Below are positions 8,723 through 17,300 of a stretch of DNA of 57,322 nt, one piece after another. Position 1 is the first letter of the stretch, and every line of letters begins with the position of its first letter. The translations under genes and the position numbers were made by a program. The stretch covers positions 1 through 57,322 of the forward strand of contig NZ_MSIE01000068.1 of the NCBI RefSeq assembly GCF_001921205.1. Reading direction: 5' to 3'. This DNA comes from Actinophytocola xanthii. Lineage in GTDB: Bacteria; Actinomycetota; Actinomycetes; Mycobacteriales; Pseudonocardiaceae. The notes under the pieces are model-generated. The model was not told the DNA's origin and ran no database searches. It was given only the letters and a program-made list of their open reading frames with translations.

Positions 8723-9392
8723 CGGCCCGCTCCTGCCGGGTCTCGACGGCAGCCCTCAGCTCGGCCAGCCGTTCCCGCCAGAACGCGCGCAGTCGTTCGG
8801 CCTCCCCGGCGTCGGTGATCCGCGAGTGCTCGACGGTCACGGTCGACCTGGTGGCGTCCCTGGCCCCGACGAACAGGGCGACCCGGCTCTCGCCGTAGTC
8901 GTAGCGTGCCGTGCGCGCCGCGGTCGTGGGGCGGGGACGCAGGCCCTCGCCGAACCAGCGGGCCGGGTCCTCGGTGATCGTGGCGTGGAGGTCGTCCGCG
9001 GAGACCCCGACGGTCCTGGAGACGCTCACGGTGAACGTGCCGTCGTCCTTCTCGCCGACCGCGCGGCCGCCGCGGGCCCGTTCGTAGCTCTTGGTGACGG
9101 CCTGGGCCGACCAGGCCAGCGGGGCGACGTCGAGCAGGGCGGCGACGTGCCGGGCGATCTCCCGATGGGGGCGGGTGGTCATGCCCTCGGCGTCGAGCAG
9201 GTCGAACCACTCCTCCCAGCCGCGGCCGGTCCGGTCGCGGATGGCGGCGTCGGAGGTGACGAGCACGGGCGCGTCGCCCGGCCCCGCGCTCGGCGCGGCG
9301 GCGAGGAGGTTGGCCCTGGCCGCCGTGTAGCTCTCCCCGGTCTTCGCCATGCGGGCCCGGACGAGCTTCTTGAAGGAACGGTGCACGGTCAT
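8715..9392 (-). CDS. DUF4287-type protein with C-terminal SRPBCC-like region
   Basis: A 225-residue soluble protein. The middle third (TGRGWEEWFDLLDAEGM through SAQAVTKSYERARGGR) resembles the DUF4287 domain, and the C-terminal part (FTVSVSRTVGVSADDLHATI, VTVEHSRITDAGEAERLRAFWRERL) looks like an SRPBCC/AHSA1-like helix-grip fold. The N-terminal FKKLVRARMAKTGESYTAARANLL is a basic helix pair. The ATG at 9392 has AAAGGA seven bases upstream; ATG 9398 sits too close to that site. It is the first gene of a two-gene operon with the DUF1761 membrane protein. Function is unknown. Confidence 0.65.
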   Translation of the reverse strand: MTVHRSFKKLVRARMAKTGESYTAARANLLAAAPSAGPGDAPVLVTSDAAIRDRTGRGWEEWFDLLDAEGMTTRPHREIARHVAALLDVAPLAWSAQAVTKSYERARGGRAVGEKDDGTFTVSVSRTVGVSADDLHATITEDPARWFGEGLRPRPTTAARTARYDYGESRVALFVGARDATRSTVTVEHSRITDAGEAERLRAFWRERLAELRAAVETRQERADA

Positions 9393-9583
9393 TCGCATGT
9401 CCTTTCCGCGGCGGCGACCCGCGACCCACGCTCGCGCATCCCCGCCGGAAAGGGCAGTGCTCGACCGGCATCCCGAGGGCAGTGGCCCCCTTTGCCCCCG
9501 CACGGCCGATGGCGTGGGCACCGGGACCGGGGGTTGGGCGCAGGACGGCGCCCGTCCCCGGAACCGTAACAGGACCGTTCCTA

Positions 9584-10426
9584 TCAGGACAGGGGTGGCG
9601 CGACCTCGTCGAGGCGCCGCAGCTGGTCCTCGTCGAGCCGGACCGAGGCCGCGGCGACGTTCTCGGCCAGGTGCGCCAGGCTGTTGGTGCCGGGGATCGG
9701 CAGCACGACCGGTGCCCGGTGCAGCAGCCAGGCCAGCGAGACCTGCGCGGCGGTGGCGCCCAGCTCGGTCGCGACCGCGGCGATCTCGCCCCGCGGGTCC
9801 GCCACCGCCGGGTGCACCGGCCGCCAGGGCAGGAACGCGATGCCGGCCGCCGAGCAGGCCTCGAGCACGGGCTCGTGCTCGCGGTCGAGGATGTTGTAGC
9901 GGTTCTGCACGCTCGCGACGTCGACGATCCGCCGTGCCTGTTCGAGCTCGGCGGCGGTGACCTCGGACAGTCCGATGTGGCCGATCTTGCCCTGGACCTG
10001 GAGCTCGCGCAGCGCCCCGAGCTGGTCGGCCAGCGGTACGTCCGGGTCCACCCGGTGCAGCTGGAGCAGGTCGAGCCGGTCGACGCGGAGCCGGCGCAGG
10101 CCCTGCTCCACCTGGTCGCGCAACAGCTCCGGCCGGCCGTCGACCCTGGCCTCGAGCGGCGGGGCCGGCGGTGCGACGCCGACCTTGGTCGCGATCAGCA
10201 GGTCGTCCGGGTAGGGGTGGAGTGCCTCGGCCAGGAGCTCCTCGTTGGCGCCCCAGCCGTAGAGGTGCGCGGTGTCGATGAGCGTGACGCCCAGCTCGAC
10301 CGCGCGGCGGGCCACGGCGATGGAGGCTTCGCGCGCCGGGGCGGGGTCGGTCTCGAGGTGCATGGCGCCGAACCCGAGGCGGCGGACGGGGTGCTCACCG
10401 CCGATGCGGAAGGTGTCGATGTCCAT
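9584..10426 (-). CDS. Aldo/keto reductase
   Basis: A 280-residue NADPH-dependent oxidoreductase with a TIM-barrel fold. The catalytic tetrad is visible: Asp and Tyr in LIDTAHLYGWG, Lys in LLIATKVGV and His in LLQLHRVDP. GKIGHIGLSEV and the C-terminal VLPIPGTNSLAHLAENVAA (cofactor phosphate binding) are also typical. Such enzymes reduce aldehydes and ketones; the substrate is not predictable. The start at 10426 gives the standard opening IGGEHPVRRLGFGAMHL; the open frame extends to 10513 without homology. It is divergent from the DUF817 gene. Confidence 0.92.
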   Translation of the reverse strand: MDIDTFRIGGEHPVRRLGFGAMHLETDPAPAREASIAVARRAVELGVTLIDTAHLYGWGANEELLAEALHPYPDDLLIATKVGVAPPAPPLEARVDGRPELLRDQVEQGLRRLRVDRLDLLQLHRVDPDVPLADQLGALRELQVQGKIGHIGLSEVTAAELEQARRIVDVASVQNRYNILDREHEPVLEACSAAGIAFLPWRPVHPAVADPRGEIAAVATELGATAAQVSLAWLLHRAPVVLPIPGTNSLAHLAENVAAASVRLDEDQLRRLDEVAPPLS

Positions 10427-10487
10427 GGTGCTCAGTGGATCATGTCCTTGCCGGCCAACCGAATGCGGGCGGGCGCGTCCTCGGTAC

Positions 10488-11300
10488 ATGGCACGCCTCG
10501 CGTTCGCGGCCACCCAGTTGTTGCGCTTCGCCTGGGTCGAGGCGCGGTGCTGTGCGTTCGCGGTGGCCGTGTTCGCCGGGCTGGCGCTGTCGACGGTCGT
10601 GCCGCTGCCGATCGCCCGCTACGACGCGCTGCTGGCCTACTGCGTGCTGGTCACCGCCGTGTTCCGGGCGGTCGGGTGGGAGACGACGAGGGAGGTCGCG
10701 GTCATCGCCGGCTTCCACGCCGTGGGCCTGGCGTTCGAGCTGGTCAAGGTGCCACTCGGGTCGTGGTCCTACCCGGAGCCGGCGGTGACCAAGGTGCTCG
10801 GCGTCCCGCTCTACAGCGGTTTCCTCTACGCGGCCGTCGGGAGCTACGTGGTGGCGGCCTGGCGGCTGTTCGACCTGCGGGTCTCCGGCTACCGGGCGGT
10901 GCCGACCGCGGCCGTGGCGGCCGCGATCTACGCCAACCTCATCACCCACCACTGGCTCCCGGACCTGCGGTGGCCGCTCGCCGGCCTGCTGATCGCCGTG
11001 ACCTGGGGCGCGAACGTCCACTTCACCGTGGGCGACCGGCGCTACCGGATGCCGCTCGCGCTCTCGTTCGCGCTCATCGGCTTCTTCCTGTGGCTCGCCG
11101 AGAACATCGCGACGTTCTTCGGCGCCTGGCACTACCCCCACCAGCTCGAGACCTGGCGCCTGGTCGACCCGGCGAAGTTCGGTGCCTGGGCGATGCTCGT
11201 CAGCGTCACGTTCGTCCTCGTGGCCGCCTGGCGTTCTCGGGCCGGCCCCCTCCCGGAGCCGTCCCGGACACCGCCGCGCGGTATGCTGTCGGGGTCATGA
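10488..11300 (+). CDS. DUF817 family integral membrane protein
   Basis: A 270-residue protein with seven to eight hydrophobic helices. The stretch VAVIAGFHAVGLAFELVKV through SWSYPEP, with FLYAAVGSYVVAAWRLFDL, LITHHWLPDLRWPL and IATFFGAWHYPHQ, matches the DUF817 family. Conserved His and Trp residues lie at helix ends. No function is established. The ATG at 10488 follows the end of the divergent promoter region. Its stop overlaps the next gene's start (ATGA), so the two are probably coupled. Confidence 0.8.
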   Translation: MARLAFAATQLLRFAWVEARCCAFAVAVFAGLALSTVVPLPIARYDALLAYCVLVTAVFRAVGWETTREVAVIAGFHAVGLAFELVKVPLGSWSYPEPAVTKVLGVPLYSGFLYAAVGSYVVAAWRLFDLRVSGYRAVPTAAVAAAIYANLITHHWLPDLRWPLAGLLIAVTWGANVHFTVGDRRYRMPLALSFALIGFFLWLAENIATFFGAWHYPHQLETWRLVDPAKFGAWAMLVSVTFVLVAAWRSRAGPLPEPSRTPPRGMLSGS

Positions 11301-11671
11301 CGAGTTCTCATGACGACCCCACACTTCCGTTCTCGACGTTCCTGTCCGGGTTCGCCGCGCGTGATCTCGACGTCGTGGAGCAGGCCTACGAGCCGGCCGC
11401 GGTGCTGGTGCCCCGTCCCGGTTTTCCGGTGACCGGAACGGAACGGGCGGAGGCCAACGCGCACCTGATGTCCTTCGACGGGTTCAGCGCGACGCTGCGG
11501 CACCTGTACCGCGCGGGCGATCTCGCGTTGCTCGTCGTCGACTGGTCGGTGGACGGCCGCGCACCTGATGGAAGCCAGGTCGAGCTGACCGGCACGGCCG
11601 CGGACGTGGCCCGGCGAGGCGCGGACGGCCGGTGGCGGTACGTGATCGACAACCCCGCGGGCACGGCATGA
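11297..11671 (+). CDS. SnoaL-like / NTF2-fold protein
   Basis: A 124-residue protein of the NTF2-like cone fold. FLSGFAARDLDVVEQAYEPAAVLVPRPG is the usual first helix and strand of DUF4440/SnoaL-like proteins; GTERAEANAHLMSF and the closing GADGRWRYVIDNP complete the pattern. Members act as small-molecule isomerases, hydrolases or ligand binders; nothing indicates which. It overlaps the DUF817 stop codon, and the overlap lies in a short inverted repeat (GTCATGA, spacer, TCATGAC; 11294-11314) that could influence translational coupling. Confidence 0.75.
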   Translation: MTSSHDDPTLPFSTFLSGFAARDLDVVEQAYEPAAVLVPRPGFPVTGTERAEANAHLMSFDGFSATLRHLYRAGDLALLVVDWSVDGRAPDGSQVELTGTAADVARRGADGRWRYVIDNPAGTA

Positions 11672-11725
11672 CGGGCGGATCTCGACCTACGATGACCGGG
11701 ATCGTTCTCTCGGGAGGTGGCGACG

Positions 11726-13048
11726 GTGGAGCAGCGTCGGGTCCTGGTCACGGAGGTTCCCGGGCCCCGGTCGCGGGAGTTGCACGCACGCAGGGCCGCG
11801 GCGGTGTCGTCGGGGGTGGGGACGACGCTGCCGGTCTACGTGGAGCGGGCCGGCGGCGGGATCGTGCGGGACGTCGACGGGAACCAGCTGATCGACTTCG
11901 GGTCGGGGATCGCGGTCACCTCGGTGGGCAACGCGGCGCCGCGGGTGGTGGACGCGGTCCGGGAGCAGGTCGGCGCGTTCACCCACACCTGCTTCATGAT
12001 CACGCCCTACGAGGGGTACGTGGCCGTCTGTGAGCAGCTGAACGGCTTCACCCCCGGTGGGTTCGAGAAGCGCTCGGCCCTGTTCAACTCGGGTGCCGAG
12101 GCGGTGGAGAACGCGGTGAAGGTCGCCCGGCACGCGACCGGGCGGCCGGCGGTGGTCGTGTTCGAGCACGCCTACCACGGGCGCACCAACCTGACGATGG
12201 CCCTGACCGCGAAGTCCATGCCCTACAAGCACCGGTTCGGCCCCTTCGCCGGTGAGGTCTACCGGGTGCCGATGGCCTACCCGTTCCGCTGGCCCACGGG
12301 CCAGGAGAACTGTGCCGCCGAGGCGTTCGAGCAGTTCACGACGCTGGTGCACACGCAGGTGGGGGAGGCGAACGTGGCCGCGGTCGTCGTCGAGCCGATC
12401 CAGGGCGAGGGCGGCTTCGTCGTGCCGGCGCCCGGGTTCCTCGCCTCCGTGGCGCGGTGGTGCCGCGAGCACGACATCCTGCTGGTGGCAGACGAGGTGC
12501 AGACGGGGTTCTGCCGGACCGGCGACTGGTTCGCCAGCGAGCACGAGGGCATCGAGCCCGACCTGGTCACCACCGCGAAGGGCATCGCCGGCGGCCTGCC
12601 GCTGGCCGCGGTGACCGGTCGCGCCGAGCTGATGGACGCCGTCCACACCGGCGGGCTGGGCGGAACCTTCGGCGGCAACCCGATCGCGTGCGCGGCGGCG
12701 CTCGCCACGATCGAGACCATGCGCACCGACGACCACGCCGGCGCGGCCAGGGCCATCGAGTCGGTGATGCGCCCGCGCCTGGACGCCCTGGCCGAGAAGT
12801 TCCCCTTCATCGGCGACGTGCGTGGGCGGGGCGCGATGCTGGCGATCGAGCTCGTCGGCGCCGACAAGGCACCCGACCCGGCGCGCACCGCCGCGATCGC
12901 GGCGGCCGCGCACCGGGCGGGGCTCGTCGTCCTGACCGCCGGGACCTTCGGCAACGTGCTGCGCTTCCTGCCGCCGCTGGTGATCCCGCACGACCTGCTG
13001 ACCGAGGGCATGGACATCCTCGAGGACGCGATCACCAGTACGGGGTGA
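11726..13048 (+). CDS. gabT: 4-aminobutyrate aminotransferase (class III, PLP)
   Basis: A 440-residue class III aminotransferase that moves the amino group of GABA or a related omega-amine to 2-oxoglutarate. The PLP lysine lies in TTAKGIAGGLPL, the phosphate-binding site in NSGAEAVENAVKVAR, and the cofactor Asp in LLVADEVQTGFCRTG. GLGGTFGGNPIACAAA is the family's second-subunit loop. GTG 11726 is preferred because GGGAGG (11712-11717) sits eight bases upstream; GTG 11717 overlaps that site. It is monocistronic with its own promoter region. GabT is the best match, although beta-alanine or other omega-amines cannot be excluded. Confidence 0.88.
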   Translation: MEQRRVLVTEVPGPRSRELHARRAAAVSSGVGTTLPVYVERAGGGIVRDVDGNQLIDFGSGIAVTSVGNAAPRVVDAVREQVGAFTHTCFMITPYEGYVAVCEQLNGFTPGGFEKRSALFNSGAEAVENAVKVARHATGRPAVVVFEHAYHGRTNLTMALTAKSMPYKHRFGPFAGEVYRVPMAYPFRWPTGQENCAAEAFEQFTTLVHTQVGEANVAAVVVEPIQGEGGFVVPAPGFLASVARWCREHDILLVADEVQTGFCRTGDWFASEHEGIEPDLVTTAKGIAGGLPLAAVTGRAELMDAVHTGGLGGTFGGNPIACAAALATIETMRTDDHAGAARAIESVMRPRLDALAEKFPFIGDVRGRGAMLAIELVGADKAPDPARTAAIAAAAHRAGLVVLTAGTFGNVLRFLPPLVIPHDLLTEGMDILEDAITSTG

Positions 13049-13086
13049 AGGCCCCGACCGACTGTTCGCGACTCGTGGCGTCGTGC

Positions 13087-13245
13087 CTACCGCCTGCCTC
13101 GCGCGAACGCCGTCAACTGGGCCAGTGCCCGACGTTCCAGGGACACGACAACCTCTGGGTTCTTGCTGTCCCGAACAGCCGCGAGGTCATGCCGAACCTC
13201 CACGCACTGGCTGGCGTCCGCAGACTTGCTCGATTTGCGCCACAT
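13087..13245 (-). CDS. DUF397 small protein, partner of the XRE regulator
   Basis: A 52-residue protein that I translated by hand. It begins MWRKSSKSADASQCVEVRHD, contains AVRDSKNPE and ends TAFARGRR, the standard layout of DUF397: an opening WRKSS, a central CVEV and a VRDSK strand. These proteins are almost always encoded directly after a DUF5753-type XRE regulator in actinobacteria, where such pairs resemble the whiJ-type developmental loci. Here the start lies 59 bases inside the regulator gene, an unusually deep overlap, so translation is probably coupled. DUF397 proteins are thought to antagonise or modulate their regulator; the mechanism is not settled. Confidence 0.9.
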   Translation of the reverse strand: MWRKSSKSADASQCVEVRHDLAAVRDSKNPEVVVSLERRALAQLTAFARGRR

Positions 13246-14068
13246 GATCGAATCCCTTCACCTGTCGCTGAAGGAGCGTTCGCGTATCGCTCTGTGAAAA
13301 AGCTACCTGGTCGAGGCGCTGAAGGACGACCTCGTACGGACGCACCTCCTTGTCGTGGATGTAGAACCCGCCCGCAGCCATCTCGACATGTACGACTGGC
13401 GCGGTGTTGGCGAAGCGCATGAGGTGGAACGGGTGCAGGGTTGTGACCCGTGTCTGGTGGGCGGGGATGATGCGCACCTCGACGCCCCTGTCCTGGGCTG
13501 CCAGGAGGTGTTCCAGCTGCTCGCGGAGGGCATCGGGGCCCCCGTACGGTGTTCGAAGGGCCGTCTCCGAGATAAAGGCTGTGTAGTCGACTCGCGTCAG
13601 GATCTGCTGACGGTGGAGCCGAGCCATCCAGTTCGTCTCCATGTCCTGTGCCTGCACGCCGTCGGCGGTGAGGGCGGCCACGGCGGTCTTGTACGTCTGC
13701 AACAGACCAGGAACAAGCGTGATCGCGACGGAGACCAGCTCGTTGGCGTCGGCCTCGTACGACGCCAGGGCGCCGACTTCGTGGGGCACGCCCGGAATGG
13801 GCCGGTCCCACCACCCCGAGGACGCTCCGATCTGTAGCTCCTCGAGAAGCCGGTCGCGTTCTTTCGCCGGCAGTTGCCACGACGTGATGAGCGTGGCCAC
13901 CTCCTGGTCGGTGATGCGACGCAGCCCTCGCTCGGTGCGGCTGAGTTTCGCGGGCGCCCACTGCGCCATCGTCGACGCCGCTTCGAGGCTGAGGGTGGTG
14001 TACTCCTTCCGTATCGCCCGGATGCGTGCTCCGATAAGGCGGTCCCGAGCGCGCGGCTCGTCTTTCAT
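13187..14068 (-). CDS. XRE-type regulator with DUF5753 domain (WhiJ/Scr1-like)
   Basis: A 293-residue regulator. Residues about 8-65 form the XRE HTH (LIGARIRAIRKEYTTLSLEA, then WAPAKLSRTERGLRRI as recognition helix). Residues about 100-280 are the DUF5753 domain: YEADANELVSVAITLVPGLLQT, ISETALRTPYGG, HLLAAQDRGVEVRIIPAHQ. ATG 14068 follows GGAGAGGG at good spacing; the frame stays open to 14149 without homology. It is followed by the DUF397 gene, the classical pair that affects development or secondary metabolism in streptomycetes. The 266-bp region upstream, before the nSTAND gene, should hold its promoter. Confidence 0.92.
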   Translation of the reverse strand: MKDEPRARDRLIGARIRAIRKEYTTLSLEAASTMAQWAPAKLSRTERGLRRITDQEVATLITSWQLPAKERDRLLEELQIGASSGWWDRPIPGVPHEVGALASYEADANELVSVAITLVPGLLQTYKTAVAALTADGVQAQDMETNWMARLHRQQILTRVDYTAFISETALRTPYGGPDALREQLEHLLAAQDRGVEVRIIPAHQTRVTTLHPFHLMRFANTAPVVHVEMAAGGFYIHDKEVRPYEVVLQRLDQVAFSQSDTRTLLQRQVKGFDHVAQIEQVCGRQPVRGGSA

Positions 14069-14170
14069 GTATCCCTCTCCGATCACCAAGCGAAAGGCGG
14101 TCTCCTTCGGTCGAATGGGAGCGTAGCGTGTGATTGTCGAAAGGGACACTGGAGGAGAAAGGACAACCCG

Positions 14171-14203
14171 ATGGTCGAAACTCCCGGTTGCCCCGTCGCC
14201 TGA
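14171..14203 (+). CDS. Possible ten-residue peptide ORF
   Basis: Divergent from the XRE gene, a reading frame MVETPGCPVA begins at ATG 14171. It follows an unusually strong purine-rich ribosome-binding stretch, GGAGGAGAAAGG (14151-14162), with eight bases between. Such a site in otherwise unconserved DNA is noteworthy, but nothing in the peptide identifies it. It could be a leader peptide, a signal peptide sensed by the DUF5753 regulator, or chance. Confidence 0.2.
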   Translation: MVETPGCPVA

Positions 14204-14292
14204 ACAGCGTCGTCATGCCCCAAGCAGAAACGCGTGGGCAATTCGGGAAGATGTGGTTTACGCGCGAATTCCGACAACTGAATACGAGTGGG

Positions 14293-14323
14293 CCTCCGGG
14301 ATTTTGTCTCCCTACCCCGGAGG
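14293..14323 (-). terminator. Hairpin after the nSTAND-WD40 gene
   Basis: An eight-base perfect inverted repeat, CCTCCGGG and CCCGGAGG, separated by 15 bases lies just past the stop codon of the nSTAND-WD40 gene. There is no U-tract, as is common for actinobacterial terminators, so the assignment rests on position and symmetry. Confidence 0.4.
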
Positions 14324-14334
14324 TCTTCTCGGCG

Positions 14335-17300
14335 TTACGGACAGATTCGCCGGTATGGCGCGTCCGGGATGTGCTCGGCCCATTCGCTGCCGGTGATCGG
14401 GTCGCCGGTGTTCGCGCAGACGCGGCGGATCGCCCGGGCCGGGTCGGTGTCCCACAGGTGGACGTCGCCGCTGGCGGAGGCGAGCAGGTGGCCGCCGGGG
14501 GCGAACCTGAGGGCCCAGGTGGATGTCGTCGACGCGCTCAGGATCGCCACGCGGTCGAGGCGGTGTCGGTCGGTCAGGCGCCAGAGCCAGGTCTGGCCCG
14601 CTCCCGCGCCGCCGGCGAGCACCGAACCGTCGGGGCTGAACGCCAGGGCGTGCACGATGCCGTCGGGGCCGGCGACGGGGGGCGCGGCTCGGCTGGGGCG
14701 GCGCGGGTTCGTGATGTCCCACATTTCCACGGTGCTGTTGGCCACGCCGACGGCGAGCGTGGTGTCGTCGGGGCTGATCGACAGCGAACGCGCGTCGTCG
14801 GGGGCCACCTGGACGGTGCCGAGCGGTTGTGGGCGCCGGGGGTCGCGCACGTCCCACAGCGCGGCGAAACCGCCCTGGGCCACGGCGATGAGCGTCCTGT
14901 CGTCGGAGGTGAACGCCGAGGCGTAGACGAAGCCGACGCCCGGGTCGAGTGCGGCCAGGGGCTTGGGCCGGGCGAGGTCACTGATGTCCCACAGGCGCAC
15001 CCTGCCGTCGTCGCCGGAGCTGGCCAACAGGTCGCCGCCGTGGCTGAAGCCGAGGTGCTCGATCAGGCCGGTCTGACCGGTCAGCCGTGCCGGGAGCCGC
15101 CGCGGACGGTCGGGGCGGCCGATGTCCCAGAGCAGGATCGCGTTGCCCGAGCGGGTCGCGGCGGCGAGGACGTCGCCGTCGGGGTGGAGCGCGACGGCGC
15201 CGGTCATCCGGTCGTACTCGGGCGCCCCGCTCACCACCGGGCCGAGCGGCACCGGGCGGTCCCGCTCGGTCACGTCCCAGAGCCGCAGGTCGACGCCGGC
15301 GTCGATCAGCAGTGGGCGGTCCGGGTGGAAGGCCAGGCCGGTGATCTCCCGGCCTTCGGTGGGCAGGACCGGGCCGGGCACCAGCCAGCGGCGGGCGACG
15401 CCGTCGGCGCCGTTGGTGTAGAGCACCCGGTCCTCGTCGCGGAACGCGACTGCGGTCGTCGGCGCGGCGTGCGGAAGGTCCAGGCGCAGCCGCTGGGTGG
15501 TCAGGTCCCAGAGCTGGACCCGGGCTGAGGCGTTGGCCGCGGCCAGGAGCTTCCCGTCGGCGCTGAAGGTGATCGCGTTGACCCAGCCGGTGGCGTCGGT
15601 CAGCGTGCCGATCGGCACGGGACGAGCCGGGTCGGCCATGGAGAACAGGCGGATCGCGGAGTCGTTGCTCCCAGCGGCCAGCGTGGCGCCGTCGGGGCTG
15701 AACGCGACGGTGTTGACCCGGCTGGACACCGTCAGCGGTGAGCCGAGGAAGCGCGGCCGGTCGCGCAGGTCCCAGAGGCGGACCGCTCCCCCGGCGTCGG
15801 CGAGCGCCATGAGGTCGCCGCCCGGGGTGAACGCGATCGACTGCACGGCGCCGGTCGCTCCGGTGAGCGGCTGCCCCCGGGGAACCGGGTTCTCGCGGTC
15901 GCGGACGTCCCACAGGCGGAGCGTCGTGTCGCGGCTGCCCACGGCCAACGTGGTCCCGTCGGAGGTGAACTCGACGGCGAGCACCCGGTCTCCCGGGCCG
16001 GTGAGCGGCCGGCCGATCGGCCGGGCGCGCGCCGGGTCGGCGACGTCCCAGAGGCGCACGGTGCCGTCGGCCGAGCCGGTGGCGAGGGTGGCGCCATCGG
16101 CCGAGAACGCGACGGCGTAGACCGAGTCGGTGTGCCCGGTGAGCCTGGCGTCCAGCATCCGCGGCCGCGCCGGGTCGGCGAGGTCCCACAGCAGTACGGC
16201 GGTGTCGGAGTCGCTCGCACCGGCCGCGGCCAGCATCGTTCCGGCCGGGTTGACCGCGACCGCCTGCCGCGCCCCGCCCGGGCGGACCATGCGGCTGACC
16301 GCCGGGCGGCCGGCCGCGGCGAGCAGGGCCGAGGTGGCCTCGACGGTCGGCGCGATCCGGTACGCCGCCACCGCCAGCTGCGCGGCGAGCGCCGGGTCGC
16401 TGTCGGCGAGGCGGGTGGCGGTGCCGGCGACCTGCCGGGAGACCGCCAGGTTCCGTTCCCGGTCGGCGGCGGCACGCTGCTCGACCGAGTAGAGCGTCGC
16501 CGCGCCGGACACCAGGAGCAGTGCGGCGAGCGCCGCGGCGAGCCAGCGCAGGCGCCTGGTCCGGCGGCGCTCACGCAGGCGCTCCGCCCGGTCCGCCGTC
16601 ACGCTGGCGTCGATGAACTCCTGTTCCAGCTGGTTGAGCTCGTCGCGGTGGTCCTGTCTGCCGACCCAGTCAGTCGTGGCGTCCAGCCGCACGCCCCGGT
16701 ACAGGGCGTCCGGGTCGCGCTCTGCCTCCTGCCAGCCGCGCGCGGCCTCGGTCAGCCGCCGGTGCAGGCGGTGGCCGGTCCGGTCGGTGTCGATCCACTC
16801 CCGCAGCCGAGGCCAGGACTCCAGCAGCGCCTCGTGGCTGATCTCGACGCCGTCGACGTCGGCGCTGATCAACCGGCGGTCGACGTAGCGGCCCAACAGC
16901 TCCCTGATCCTGACGTCGCGGTCGTCGTCGAGGCCCCCGGCGAGCTCCTCGAGGGCGACCCGTCGCCTGGTGTCGGGGGTGTTGTCGCCGACGTGCACCA
17001 GCCGCAGGAACAGCTGCCGCACCAGGGTCCGCTCCTGTTCGCTGAGCCCGGTGAAGACGTCCTCGGCCGTCTTGGCGATCGCGCCGTCGATCCCGCCGGT
17101 CGCCCGGTAGTCCTCAAGGGACATACGGCTGCGCCGGCCCTGCTCCCAGGTGGCCAGCAGCGCGTGGGACAGCAGCGGCAACGCGCCGGTGTCCCGCCGC
17201 CCGCCGAGCGCGCCGGCCGGGGCGAGGTCACGCAGCAGGACGTCGATCAGGCCGCTCTCGATGTCCATGCCCGCTCGGCGAGCCGGCTCGACGATCGCCT

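Noticed and set aside
9482-11671. A 729-residue open frame on the plus strand
   Set aside because: Only the last 124 residues are real (SnoaL-like, from 11297); the rest is antisense to the aldo/keto reductase gene.
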